DNA from: a virus
Strand: one strand, 5' to 3'
DNA length: 64,000 nt
Virus record (IMG/VR): IMGVR_UViG_3300025598_000027
Coordinates: 34,765-98,764 of that record
Translations under genes and position numbers: made by a program
Notes under the pieces: generated by a model
What the model saw: the letters and a program-made list of their open reading frames with translations, nothing else
Databases searched by the model: none
What the model was told of the DNA's origin: nothing
In this document: in pieces, positions 55,144-61,964 of the stretch
How positions within the stretch are numbered: position 1 is the first letter of the stretch
How the letters are laid out: each line of letters opens with the position of its first letter

Positions 55144-56079
55144 TTAGCCTTTGTTGGCTAGTTTATTAAAGAACTCCAGACCATCATCATCGTCATCATC
55201 GTCTGAGAACTTAGGAGCTGCCGCAGGTGCAGACTTAATAGCAGGCGCTGCAGCCTCTTGTTTCCAAGGGGCATCATCCTCCGCTGAAAGATAAGTCTCA
55301 GCTGCACTCGCGCGAGCGGATGCTGGAGAGCCATCGAGACCAAGGACACGGTTCAGCTTCGCCTTCAATTCATCATAAGACTTGAAGTTAGAAGGAGCAA
55401 GGAATCCCTGAAGAGAATGTTCTTTCTTCCAGATTGCTTCCATCATCTCGTCATCACCAAGAGGCGCTGTAGTTGAGAACTCTGAACGGTCATAGTTACG
55501 GTAACCATCAACGTTACGGATCTTCAGCTTGAAGTTAGCACCAGCCCACAAATCGAATGGGTTAAATGCTTCAACGTCAGGAAACGCTGGGTTCATAGCA
55601 TCATTGAGCTTATCAAAGATCTTCTTGCCATAACGGAACAAGAATACCTTACCCTCGTTCTCAGGATTTTGCTGGTCAGTAATAACATAGACATTACTGA
55701 TAAAGCTGACCTTACGCTTTTGATCGCGAGCAATCTTCTTATCAGACTCAAGACCAGAGTTCCAGAGCTGAGTGTTATATTCGCTGACAGGATCGGTCTT
55801 GCCGATAGTAGTCAGTGAGTTCTCAATATACCAAGAACCTGTTGGTCCCTTGAATCCGTGTTCAAACATACGGATAAAAGGCACATCTTCATTTGGGGGA
55901 GCGGGAAGGAAACGGATAACAGCATAGCCATTGCCAGCCTTATCTACGTTAGGATACCAAAAACGATCATCAGACTTCTTATCGCCTTGCTGACCGCCAC
56001 TGAGCTTAGAGAGCTCTGAGGTAAGTTGTTCGAGTGAAGACTTACCAGAATTACGTTTAAGTTGTGAAAAATCTACCAT
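55144..56079 (-). CDS. gp32: Single-stranded DNA-binding protein gp32
   Basis: A 311-residue T4 gp32 homologue (T4 about 301). The N-terminal basic/Gln region contains LKRNSGKSSLEQLTSELSKL. The OB core has DRFWYPNVDKAGNGYAVIRF, MFEHGFKGPTGSWYIENSLT, QKRKVSFISNVYVITDQQNP and GKVFLFRYGKKIFDKLNDAM. An acidic tail (FSDDDDDDDGLEFF) recruits partners. T4 gp32 binds zinc through His and Cys residues; here the equivalent region has no cysteines, as in several marine T4-like phages. It coats ssDNA in replication and recombination. Preceded by GGAGAA and a leader hairpin. Confidence 0.96.
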   Translation of the reverse strand: MVDFSQLKRNSGKSSLEQLTSELSKLSGGQQGDKKSDDRFWYPNVDKAGNGYAVIRFLPAPPNEDVPFIRMFEHGFKGPTGSWYIENSLTTIGKTDPVSEYNTQLWNSGLESDKKIARDQKRKVSFISNVYVITDQQNPENEGKVFLFRYGKKIFDKLNDAMNPAFPDVEAFNPFDLWAGANFKLKIRNVDGYRNYDRSEFSTTAPLGDDEMMEAIWKKEHSLQGFLAPSNFKSYDELKAKLNRVLGLDGSPASARASAAETYLSAEDDAPWKQEAAAPAIKSAPAAAPKFSDDDDDDDGLEFFNKLANKG

Positions 56080-56128
56080 TTGTATTCTCCGTATTGTTAG
56101 TATTAATCGTATTGACAGTATTGTTTAA

Positions 56129-56148
56129 TTGAGCAGTATAACGCTCAA
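56129..56148 (-). promoter_or_regulatory. Hairpin in the gp32 leader
   Basis: Inverted repeat TTGAGC-(8 bases)-GCTCAA, about 50 bases before the gp32 ATG. T4 gp32 controls its own translation by binding a leader structure; this hairpin could serve that purpose, but no direct similarity to the T4 pseudoknot is claimed. Confidence 0.4.
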
Positions 56149-56162
56149 GTTTATTTAGTATA

Positions 56163-56747
56163 CTAAACATCGCTAAATTTGTCAAGTACTATCTTCTTAA
56201 ACTTTTCTCTGTCGTAGTTTAAGAATGGTCTATACTTGATAATCTTAGTTGAGATGCTTGCCCAAGACGGATCATATTCCATCTTCTTATTCCAGTATAC
56301 CATACACTGAACCATATCTGCCAGTATGATCAGGGTCTCAAGAGAAACTTCATTACGAAGATAAAGTTTCAGCAACAGTGGGTGACTGTTGTCTTTTATC
56401 TTAAAATTAGAATTGAAATCCTCATCTAATTTAGATAGTTCGTTTGTAAAATTGTAGGTAAGTGATTCTTTACGCTTCAGCCAATCCTGATAGATCTGTT
56501 CGGCTGTTGAAGAATATGCAATTTCTTTTATCCAAGTTTTCTCGTTCACAAGGAGATTAGACAAAATATAGTTTACTGGGTCAGTGTGTTTGGCGACCTT
56601 CATAAAGTATAGTTTATCTTTTCTCTTCTCAAAAGAGTCAAAAGAAACTCTGCTTTTACCTGCATATTTGAAGTAATCATAACTTGGCTTGGTGAAGTGG
56701 TTCTTCAGAGCAAGATATTCTTTATAACATTCAAATGCTGACATCAT
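56163..56747 (-). CDS. gp59: Helicase loader gp59
   Basis: A 194-residue gp59 homologue (T4 about 217): SAFECYKEYLALKNHFTKPS, YDYFKYAGKSRVSFDSFEKR, KDKLYFMKVAKHTDP, VNYILSNLLVNEKTWIKEIA and WLKRKESLTYNFTNELSK. The family is all-helical and loads the gp41 helicase onto gp32-coated DNA at forks and recombination intermediates. The adjacent gp32 gene is its functional partner. The start overlaps the next upstream gene as ATGA; a second ATG three bases later is also possible. Confidence 0.93.
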   Translation of the reverse strand: MMSAFECYKEYLALKNHFTKPSYDYFKYAGKSRVSFDSFEKRKDKLYFMKVAKHTDPVNYILSNLLVNEKTWIKEIAYSSTAEQIYQDWLKRKESLTYNFTNELSKLDEDFNSNFKIKDNSHPLLLKLYLRNEVSLETLIILADMVQCMVYWNKKMEYDPSWASISTKIIKYRPFLNYDREKFKKIVLDKFSDV

Positions 56748-57037
56748 AAATTCTTATCAAGTTGTTTTGAGAAAAATGCTCGCAGTGCTTTATCAAAACG
56801 ACGATCGTTATCACCTTCATCTGCTAACCATTCTTCATAAAGTTTAAAGATTGCATCTTCGAGTGGTTCAATGGGTTTACCAAGTCTACGTTTCTCGAAT
56901 TCTTCGTAGATCTCCCAATCCTCAAAATCAGAAAGATCTCCATCAATAACATAACCACGAGATTGTAATTCGTCTTTCAGATCCCAATCGTCAAAATCAT
57001 CAAGACTGCATTCAACTTCTTTTACTTTTGCAATCAT
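56744..57037 (-). CDS. Small acidic protein, unknown
   Basis: A 97-residue very acidic protein (MIAKVKEVECSLDDFDDWDL, LSDFEDWEIYEEFEKRRLG). It contains a repeated pattern, 'DDFDDWDLKDELQSRGYVID' followed by 'SDFEDWEIYEEFEKRRLGKP', which looks like two related helical units, each with a conserved D-x-x-D/E-W. It overlaps gp33 and gp59 by four bases on each side (ATGA), so it belongs to their operon. No known family recognised. Confidence 0.7.
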   Translation of the reverse strand: MIAKVKEVECSLDDFDDWDLKDELQSRGYVIDGDLSDFEDWEIYEEFEKRRLGKPIEPLEDAIFKLYEEWLADEGDNDRRFDKALRAFFSKQLDKNL

Positions 57038-57258
57038 ATCGGCAACTTAGCTCCACCTTTGAGGAAATTAAGATTCTCAGCATCAGCCTGAAGTTTAGAT
57101 TTAATTACGGGATCTTTCTTGATTACACCAGCAAGAACTTCTACATCAACATTGTTTCTCTCGCACCAAGTTACGACTGCGTCAATGTAATCGACATTGT
57201 TTCTACACATCTTGTCTATCTCATTATTAAACTTAACGACGTCGAATGCAAATTTCAT
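57034..57258 (-). CDS. gp33: Late promoter transcription co-activator gp33
   Basis: A 74-residue small form of gp33 (T4 about 112). The C-terminal phrase KLQADAENLNFLKGGAKLPI matches the conserved end of gp33 in T4-like marine phages (EAE.LNFLK....LP), which contacts the RNA polymerase beta-flap. MKFAFDVVKFNNEIDKMCRN forms the N-terminal helix. Together with the sigma-like gp55 (not in this window) it recognises TATAAATA promoters. Position just before the gp59-gp32 group is usual for T4-like marine phages. Confidence 0.82.
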   Translation of the reverse strand: MKFAFDVVKFNNEIDKMCRNNVDYIDAVVTWCERNNVDVEVLAGVIKKDPVIKSKLQADAENLNFLKGGAKLPI

Positions 57259-57295
57259 TACTGCTCCTTTGATGATGGTAGGGGTAGCGAAAAAA

Positions 57296-57372
57296 TGGTG
57301 CTCGGTGTGGGACTCGAACCCACTATAATACGTTTATGAGACGCAGGCATATACCGCTTATGCTTCCCGAGC
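57296..57372 (-). tRNA. tRNA-Met (anticodon CAT)
   Basis: Cloverleaf on the minus strand: acceptor GCTCGGG/ACCGAGC (one mismatch at the last pair), D stem GCAT/ATGC, anticodon loop CTCATAA with anticodon CAT, T arm GTGGG-TTCGAGT-CCCAC, encoded CCA, then TTTTT. 77 bases. Elongator-type anticodon stem without the initiator GGG/CCC pairs; it could instead be tRNA-Ile2 if the C34 is modified. Confidence 0.9.
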
Positions 57373-57387
57373 TTTAACTAGGAATAA

Positions 57388-57464
57388 TGGCGATCTCTGC
57401 TGGATTCGAACCAGCGACCCACAGCTTAGAAGGCTGTTGCTCTATCCTGCTGAGCTAAGAGACC
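57388..57464 (-). tRNA. tRNA-Arg (anticodon TCT)
   Basis: Minus-strand cloverleaf: acceptor GGTCTCT/AGAGATC, D arm GCTC/GAGC, anticodon loop CTTCTAA (anticodon TCT reading AGA/AGG), T arm GCTGG-TTCGAAT-CCAGC, encoded CCA. 77 bases. AGA is a codon favoured by AT-rich phage genes. Confidence 0.93.
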
Positions 57465-57465
57465 A

Positions 57466-57579
57466 TTAAAAGTATTTTTCGAAGATTATAAGACTTGCTG
57501 TCGTAACAAAAAACCCAAGAGATAACCAAAACATGGTATCGAAAACGATAGGTCCACAGGTTGATAGAGTTATGACCAT
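57466..57579 (-). CDS. Tiny membrane protein (37 residues)
   Basis: A 37-residue reading frame: MVITLSTCGPIVFDTMFWLS, then LGFFVTTASLIIFEKYF. One membrane helix is predicted at about 12-34. The ATG lies inside the end of the 60-residue membrane protein gene (10-base overlap), so it would be translated by coupling, and the stop touches the tRNA-Arg 5' end. The similar pairing and the membrane helix support a real gene; function unknown. Confidence 0.5.
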   Translation of the reverse strand: MVITLSTCGPIVFDTMFWLSLGFFVTTASLIIFEKYF

Positions 57580-57752
57580 GACATCCAAGCCCAAACCAAT
57601 AGAGCAGCTGGTATTACGATATGTTCAAACACTTCATACAGTGCCATGAATGAAAGAAGGATAGCGAACCATATGCTCGCCTTTGCACGTTCAGAAACAT
57701 AAGCAAACATCTTATGGTGAAAATCGCTAATAAATTGTGCTAACTTTTGCAT
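57570..57752 (-). CDS. Small membrane protein (60 residues)
   Basis: 60 residues, MQKLAQFISDFHHKMFAYVS, ERAKASIWFAILLSFMALYE, VFEHIVIPAALLVWAWMSWS. One or two membrane helices span residues 25-58, after a soluble amphipathic N-terminus. Strong ribosome site AAGGAACC seven bases before the ATG. Function unknown; not recognised as a holin. Confidence 0.7.
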   Translation of the reverse strand: MQKLAQFISDFHHKMFAYVSERAKASIWFAILLSFMALYEVFEHIVIPAALLVWAWMSWS

Positions 57753-57777
57753 TTTGGTTCCTTGAAGATAATATATT

Positions 57778-57785
57778 ATAAATAA
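57778..57785 (+). promoter_or_regulatory. T4 late promoter TATAAATA (HNH gene)
   Basis: Perfect TATAAATA on the plus strand 57 bases before the HNH endonuclease ATG, isolated from other rightward genes, so it probably serves only that gene. The following AATATTG is similar to the sequence after the tmRNA promoter. Confidence 0.6.
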
Positions 57786-57841
57786 TATTGTCAGTCGCGG
57801 AGGGCAATCCCACTGACTCTATGTTAGAAAGGAAACACAGC

Positions 57842-58297
57842 ATGGTTATTTATCACAAACATCACATAATTCCTAAACACGCTGGTGGATCGGACGATCC
57901 ATCTAATATTGTTCTTTTAACTGTAGAAGAGCACGCAGAAGCGCACAAAAAATTATGGGAACAACATGGTAATGAATACGATAGAATTGCTTGGCTTGGT
58001 TTATCTAAAATGATAGATAAAGAAAAAATTATATCGTTAACCATGTCGGAAAATGGTAAAAGAAATTCTTGGCATATGAATAAATTACCTAAAAATAAAG
58101 AACAACAAAAAAATAAAATATTAAATATGTGGAAAATGCCTGGAATGAAAGAACATTTAATAGAAAAAAGAAAAGAACAAAGCCGAAATGGTAAAAATCC
58201 AATGCAAGGAAAACAACAAAAAAAGGTATGTTGTTTGAATTGTAAAAAAATAATTTCAGTTAATGGATTAGTATTACATCAACGAAGTTGTTATTGA
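57842..58297 (+). CDS. HNH homing-type endonuclease
   Basis: The ATG at 57842 follows AGAAAGGAA; upstream in-frame starts (57821, 57788) lack such a site. The 151-residue protein has the HNH core H7-H8...N22...H31/H35 (YHKHHIIPKHAGGSDDPSNI, LTVEEHAEAHKKLWEQHG), a helical middle rich in Lys (KNKEQQKNKILNMWKMPGM), and a C-terminal zinc-like knot C131-x2-C134...H146-x3-C150. It is more AT-rich than its neighbours and stands alone on the plus strand among leftward genes and RNA genes, as expected for a mobile endonuclease. Cleavage site unknown. Confidence 0.85.
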   Translation: MVIYHKHHIIPKHAGGSDDPSNIVLLTVEEHAEAHKKLWEQHGNEYDRIAWLGLSKMIDKEKIISLTMSENGKRNSWHMNKLPKNKEQQKNKILNMWKMPGMKEHLIEKRKEQSRNGKNPMQGKQQKKVCCLNCKKIISVNGLVLHQRSCY

Positions 58298-58298
58298 C

Positions 58299-58332
58299 GG
58301 TAGTTTTGTTCTGTTTCCAAGCCAAAACTACC
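58299..58332. repeat. Inverted repeat (10 bp stem) between converging HNH and tmRNA genes
   Basis: GGTAGTTTTG paired with CAAAACTACC, 14-base loop, starting one base after the HNH stop. It may be a terminator or 3' stabiliser for the HNH transcript, or a helix at the 3' end of the tmRNA precursor on the minus strand. No T run follows on either side. Confidence 0.55.
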
Positions 58333-58613
58333 AAAAGCTCATGCTTAGGCAGCTAGTGCCATAGCGATAGGTGCATTATCGTTTGCATCTATGACGTTTG
58401 CTATGATCTCAGTAATACCTTTATCACACCTGTCGATCCTATTTCGCCCCCAGCAAAGATACATGATGACGATTTGCCAGAACGGAGCTGTACGTTCTTT
58501 TTGATGGCATCCTTACACCTTAATTGGTAACAGCACCATGTATCTATGGTGGAGGCGTCGGGTACCGCCCCCGAGTCCAGTGTGCTTATGCCGTATAACG
58601 TCAACGACCATCG
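58333..58613 (-). ncRNA. ssrA: Phage-encoded tmRNA, circularly permuted (two-piece, alphaproteobacterial type)
   Basis: Reading leftward, the acceptor part comes first: T-arm-like TCGGG-(7)-CCCGA at 58574-58558, acceptor strand CGCCTCC, then A and encoded CCA ending at 58547. After a spacer of 95 bases the other acceptor strand GGGGGCG begins at 58451 and pairs with CGCCTCC over seven positions (one G-T). Next come AAATAGGATCGACA (D-loop-like, as in tmRNA), helix strand GTGTG matching CACAC upstream of the T arm, and the tag frame at 58386-58345: ANDNAPIAMALAA then TAA. The order is that of permuted genes, processed into two pieces. It rescues stalled ribosomes by adding the tag. The T loop (GGCGGTA) is atypical. 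The exact 5' and 3' ends are estimates. Confidence 0.92.
58345..58386 (-). other. tmRNA tag reading frame (ANDNAPIAMALAA)
   Basis: Thirteen sense codons starting at the resume codon GCA and ending TAA. With the alanine carried by the tmRNA the added tag would be A-ANDNAPIAMALAA. The hydrophobic ALAA end is the signal read by ClpXP-type proteases; AND at the start is the usual opening. Confidence 0.9.
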
Positions 58614-58618
58614 CATAT

Positions 58619-58626
58619 TATTTATA
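58619..58626 (-). promoter_or_regulatory. T4 late promoter TATAAATA (tmRNA)
   Basis: Perfect TATAAATA on the minus strand, about 45 bases upstream of the tmRNA T arm, so the tmRNA would be made late in infection. It is read away from the small gene at 58651-58767. Confidence 0.6.
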
Positions 58627-58650
58627 GCCTACATTGGGTAAAAAGTCAAG

Positions 58651-58767
58651 TTATTTTACAAGCAATTTGGCGCCATCAAGCAGCCATGTTATCAGTAATA
58701 TCAACCAAACTATCTTTATAGTATTGTCAATGATGCGTGTGTAGATTTTATACCAGCTAGGAATCAT
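58651..58767 (-). CDS. Tiny membrane protein (38 residues)
   Basis: A 38-residue frame: MIPSWYKIYTRIIDNTIKIV, then WLILLITWLLDGAKLLVK. One membrane helix at about 17-31 with basic flanks. It starts one base after the stop of the gene at 58769, suggesting coupled translation. No family recognised; small membrane proteins of this kind are common and poorly known in T4-like phages. Confidence 0.5.
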   Translation of the reverse strand: MIPSWYKIYTRIIDNTIKIVWLILLITWLLDGAKLLVK

Positions 58768-58768
58768 A

Positions 58769-59137
58769 TCAACCCCAATTATGTGAATCGTCACGAGGAA
58801 TTACATGACCAGTATCATACTCATAATCAACCAAGCTAGTATTGATGTTTCCTTTAGGTGCATGCTGGCTGGCATCAACACCAGTTACTGAGAAAGGAAC
58901 TGCGCCAGAACCAATAACATATTTTGGTTTCGATATATTATGGACGGCAATTTTTCCTTCATCAATTTCAGCCTGTTTTTCTTCTTCGCTAATATCTTTA
59001 TAGTTCTGGCTCATATGAACAACATAGTCGTAGTTTTCTTTAACACGCTTCAGCTCAGCCTGTAGCAATGCGATATTGCCTTTCAGAGCTTCATTCTGGC
59101 GGCGTTCTTGGTAATAAGCATCAAGCAGCTCTTTCAT
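58769..59137 (-). CDS. Unknown protein with N-terminal coiled coil
   Basis: A 122-residue protein. Residues 1-60 form a coiled coil (MKELLDAYYQERRQNEALKG, NIALLQAELKRVKENYDYVV). The rest is polar (EGKIAVHNISKPKYVIGSGA, YDTGHVIPRDDSHNWG) without a clear fold. It overlaps the upstream gene by 17 bases, yet has a good ribosome site (AGAGGTGC) before the ATG. Not recognised. Confidence 0.7.
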   Translation of the reverse strand: MKELLDAYYQERRQNEALKGNIALLQAELKRVKENYDYVVHMSQNYKDISEEEKQAEIDEGKIAVHNISKPKYVIGSGAVPFSVTGVDASQHAPKGNINTSLVDYEYDTGHVIPRDDSHNWG

Positions 59138-59564
59138 TTTGCACCTCTACAATCTGATCTTTTTCAATTTTAAAACTAATTCGTCTTGCGCCTTCAACAT
59201 TTGCAGACGATTTAAAGTAGTCACGACCACCATCTACCATTGCTCCGCGATGAACGAAACAATCGTGCCGAAAACGACTATGGACTAGCTCACCATCTTC
59301 AAACAGAAAGCCACCAAACTGACCCTCGATAGCTTTGATAGCATTCGTGATCATCCACCCATTGTGAATATCTGACCAATACAGAGCCATGTAGTTTGAG
59401 CCTTCAGGGTGTGGTTCTTCTGTATAAAAAATTGCAGCAGGAGAATTTACCCAAGAACCGCCCAGAGATTTAAGACAAGTATCAATGACATACTTAGCAT
59501 TGTATTTTTCTTCAATCTTTGCGATATGCTCATCATCAAAAAACTTATTTACTGGTTTCATCAT
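59121..59564 (-). CDS. Unknown phage protein (147 residues)
   Basis: MMKPVNKFFDDEHIAKIEEK, then YVIDTCLKSLGGSWVNSPAA, IFYTEEPHPEGSNYMALYWS, DIHNGWMITNAIKAIEGQFG and DGELVHSRFRHDCFVHRGAM. A mixed alpha/beta composition without signal or membrane segment. Start overlaps the upstream stop as ATGA. Clustered His, Asp and Arg residues (SRFRHDCFVHRG) might mark a ligand site, but no family is recognised. Confidence 0.7.
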   Translation of the reverse strand: MMKPVNKFFDDEHIAKIEEKYNAKYVIDTCLKSLGGSWVNSPAAIFYTEEPHPEGSNYMALYWSDIHNGWMITNAIKAIEGQFGGFLFEDGELVHSRFRHDCFVHRGAMVDGGRDYFKSSANVEGARRISFKIEKDQIVEVQNERAA

Positions 59565-60682
59565 ACGACCTTCAAAATAATTACATGTTCGTTAAGACGA
59601 TCTTGAATCTTTCCGTCTGGCTTAAGATCGTCTAAGACTTTCCTTAGCATTATCTTACCTCCATTCTGGATTTTGTCAAGCACCAATTCTGGCTTACGTC
59701 CGCCCTTCTTAGACTGACTGGTTTTCTCGTCATATTTTGTGATGGTTGACCTATTCACATCAAGACCGCCACGGTCTAGTGCTCGAAGGACTGTAAAGAC
59801 CTTATACTTCACATTAAACAACCAGACCTCTGAGGCTCCGAGGATCTTCTCTGGAGCTACTGATGCGAGCTTAAACTCATTGCTCTCCTTTAGGTAGCGA
59901 AGGTGCTGCAGCTTCTTGTCAACCGATACTGCACGAGGCTTGCGAGGCTTACGAACCTTCTTAGTCACATCACCGTAGCGTTCAGCATCTGACATAATCT
60001 TGCCATAAAACTCAGCTCGTGCACGGATCTGTAACTTGGTCCAGTTCTCATACCCATCTAGATAACCATCCTGACCTTTAGGAATCAATGCTAGACGCAT
60101 CTCTGTCTCGATGGGACGATAATAGTCAGCAATCTTAGAGGCATACGCAGCTGGAACCTCGTTGGTCTTTAGCCAGTCGTATAATGAAAATGTTTCGCCT
60201 GAATCAATCAGAGCCTCAATATCACCAATGATATCACTGAGCTTCTCGCGCATGCGATCCTGAATAGATACGACAGCTGCCTTTGGTTTTTCCTCAGGCT
60301 CATCATTTGAACCCTTAGAGATCGCATACTTGATGTCGCGAATCATGCGGTCATAAGCATCAGCCTCAAGGACTCTCTTATGTTTACTGGCGATACGGCA
60401 CTGCCAAGCCACATGAAAGGGAATCCAGGTATCAGGAATCTTTTTGATACCCTTGGCCAGTTCTCCCTGACCTACCTCCATCAGCCAAGTATGTAAGTAC
60501 TCGCGAGCATCCTCTCGGTCGCACATGATACCATACCAGTTGGTAGCATTGAGAAGATCTGCGCGAGTAACCACATTCTCAGGCTCGTCGCCCAGATATT
60601 TACGATTGACCAGGAAAACCTCACTATGAGTCTTTCGAACGGTCTTTGCTTTTCGTTTAATTAATGCTGGACGACGAGCCAT
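59561..60682 (-). CDS. Unknown conserved phage protein (373 residues)
   Basis: ATG at 60682 is chosen (MARRPALIKRKAKTVRKTHS); a GTG nine bases upstream overlaps the preceding stop. A basic N-terminus is followed by WYGIMCDREDAREYLHTWLM and IPDTWIPFHVAWQCRIASKH, then a helical, charged middle (SIQDRMREKLSDIIGDIEAL). A basic linker (KKVRKPRKPRAVSVDKKLQH) leads to a compact C-terminal domain (GASEVWLFNVKYKVFTVLRA, GLDVNRSTITKYDEKTSQSK). The basic patches suggest nucleic acid binding. Function unknown. Confidence 0.72.
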   Translation of the reverse strand: MARRPALIKRKAKTVRKTHSEVFLVNRKYLGDEPENVVTRADLLNATNWYGIMCDREDAREYLHTWLMEVGQGELAKGIKKIPDTWIPFHVAWQCRIASKHKRVLEADAYDRMIRDIKYAISKGSNDEPEEKPKAAVVSIQDRMREKLSDIIGDIEALIDSGETFSLYDWLKTNEVPAAYASKIADYYRPIETEMRLALIPKGQDGYLDGYENWTKLQIRARAEFYGKIMSDAERYGDVTKKVRKPRKPRAVSVDKKLQHLRYLKESNEFKLASVAPEKILGASEVWLFNVKYKVFTVLRALDRGGLDVNRSTITKYDEKTSQSKKGGRKPELVLDKIQNGGKIMLRKVLDDLKPDGKIQDRLNEHVIILKVV

Positions 60683-60684
60683 TC

Positions 60685-61272
60685 TTAACACCCAATCTCA
60701 TCTTTAAATGTTTTATTCTCTTCTTCCTGCCATTCTAACCAGTCATCATACTGATATTGAATACGTTCATGAAGACGCTCGGGAAAATTATCTTTCCAAT
60801 CTTCGTCAAAAGCATCAAAGTTTAAGTCAAAACATTCGTCACCCTCTTCATTTGTAAAGTAACCAACGAACCCCATACCCTCTTCTGTATATTCGGCATC
60901 GACTTCCCAGCCCATGTCTACCATCTTTTCATAGAAAGCAATCGGAGGTCCCCAAGCAGTATCAAAAGAGCATACAGCTGAGCCATCACTCTCTTCATAG
61001 ACATCAGGATTGCCGATATCCCACTTAGTTCCCCAGTTACCACAGTTCCAGTCATACCAGCCAGAGTAACCATACTTCTCTAGATTACTCTTAGCTTTAG
61101 CCTCGCATCGTTCATTATAATTCTCGCCCTCTTCAACATGTTCCATAATCTCAGATGGGCAGGGAACAAACTCGGTAAAGAGATTGTGTTCTTTAACAGC
61201 ATTTACCAGACGCTTGACCTGTTCTGGATCTTTATGAGAGAAGGTAGCATAGTTATAACACCAATTAGGCAT
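60685..61272 (-). CDS. Api92-like protein (DUF1281 type)
   Basis: A 195-residue protein opening MPNWCYNYATFSHKDPEQVK, the signature of Api92-like phage/plasmid proteins with a ferredoxin-like fold (DUF1281). Also WYDWNCGNWGTKWDIGNPDV, SFDTAWGPPIAFYEKMVDMG and FVGYFTNEEGDECFDLNFDA, typical of the family. The C-terminus is strongly acidic. The molecular function of the family is not known; such genes are frequent in phage accessory regions. It is followed two bases after its stop by the next gene. Confidence 0.8.
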   Translation of the reverse strand: MPNWCYNYATFSHKDPEQVKRLVNAVKEHNLFTEFVPCPSEIMEHVEEGENYNERCEAKAKSNLEKYGYSGWYDWNCGNWGTKWDIGNPDVYEESDGSAVCSFDTAWGPPIAFYEKMVDMGWEVDAEYTEEGMGFVGYFTNEEGDECFDLNFDAFDEDWKDNFPERLHERIQYQYDDWLEWQEEENKTFKDEIGC

Positions 61273-61274
61273 GA

Positions 61275-61964
61275 TCAGACTCCAAAAAATTCAGAAAAGA
61301 GGACAGCAGCTTCGTTAGGAGAATCGCAGTTAACATAAATTTTTAACTGATTCTTATCTTCAGTTATTTCTTTTTTACCACAGGCTTTGAGCCAATGAAA
61401 GAGTTTCTCTCTAGTTTCAATAATTTTATTTGGTTTATTGGTAAAATAGTTTGACATCTCAAGAAGAACTTGAGTGGAACTATCAACAGAAGATACAATG
61501 ATATGAATATAAACGCCAGAATTAGCAGTACTTATTACAGTGAATTTATCTTTTGCTATCGATACTTCCCTAATGTTGCCCTTGATTAGATGATAGTCTT
61601 CAATATACCAATCGGGCAGAGTTTCGAAGTTATCGTGTTGTGTAGATTTAAATTCAGAATAGAGAGAGGCAAGAGAGACCATATCGAAACACTCCTTGTA
61701 ATGGCCAGAAACTGCATTATGGGTTGGATTATAGTTCTTAATCAGATAAGATTCAAACAGTAGTGATGGTTTATCATTAAAGCTCTCAAGATTACGACCG
61801 ACTATATAGCAGTCTTCATATTCAAAACCTTTGTCCTTTAGATGAAAGAGGCAACGATCGTTTACACCCTTGCCAATATACAGTATCTCATCTTTGCTGC
61901 TATACATGTATACGTACTGACCAAGAGTCTCGAAAAACTCAGCCGTAGGTTTATCAAACATCAT
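61275..61964 (-). CDS. GIY-YIG nuclease-domain protein
   Basis: Start at 61964 overlaps the preceding small gene as ATGA; a second ATG at 61961 has better spacing to AAAGG and is equally possible. Residues 12-90 form a GIY-YIG domain: YVYMYSSKDEILYIGKGVND, then RCLFHL, and FESYLIKNYNPTHN with the catalytic Glu. The remaining 140 residues have no known domain (SLASLYSEFKSTQHDNFETL, HIIVSSVDSSTQVLLEMSNY). 229 residues in all. Could be a homing endonuclease or a phage nuclease used against other DNA; no flanking intron is visible. Confidence 0.75.
   Translation of the reverse strand: MMFDKPTAEFFETLGQYVYMYSSKDEILYIGKGVNDRCLFHLKDKGFEYEDCYIVGRNLESFNDKPSLLFESYLIKNYNPTHNAVSGHYKECFDMVSLASLYSEFKSTQHDNFETLPDWYIEDYHLIKGNIREVSIAKDKFTVISTANSGVYIHIIVSSVDSSTQVLLEMSNYFTNKPNKIIETREKLFHWLKACGKKEITEDKNQLKIYVNCDSPNEAAVLFSEFFGV

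Noticed and set aside
57028-57339. Plus-strand frame ending in GLEPTIIRL
   Set aside because: It runs antisense to gp33 and through a tRNA; the ending is the usual translation of a tRNA T arm.
58401-58616. Minus-strand 71-codon frame starting MRWSLTLYG
   Set aside because: It lies over the tmRNA acceptor part and spacer and is explained by the RNA gene.
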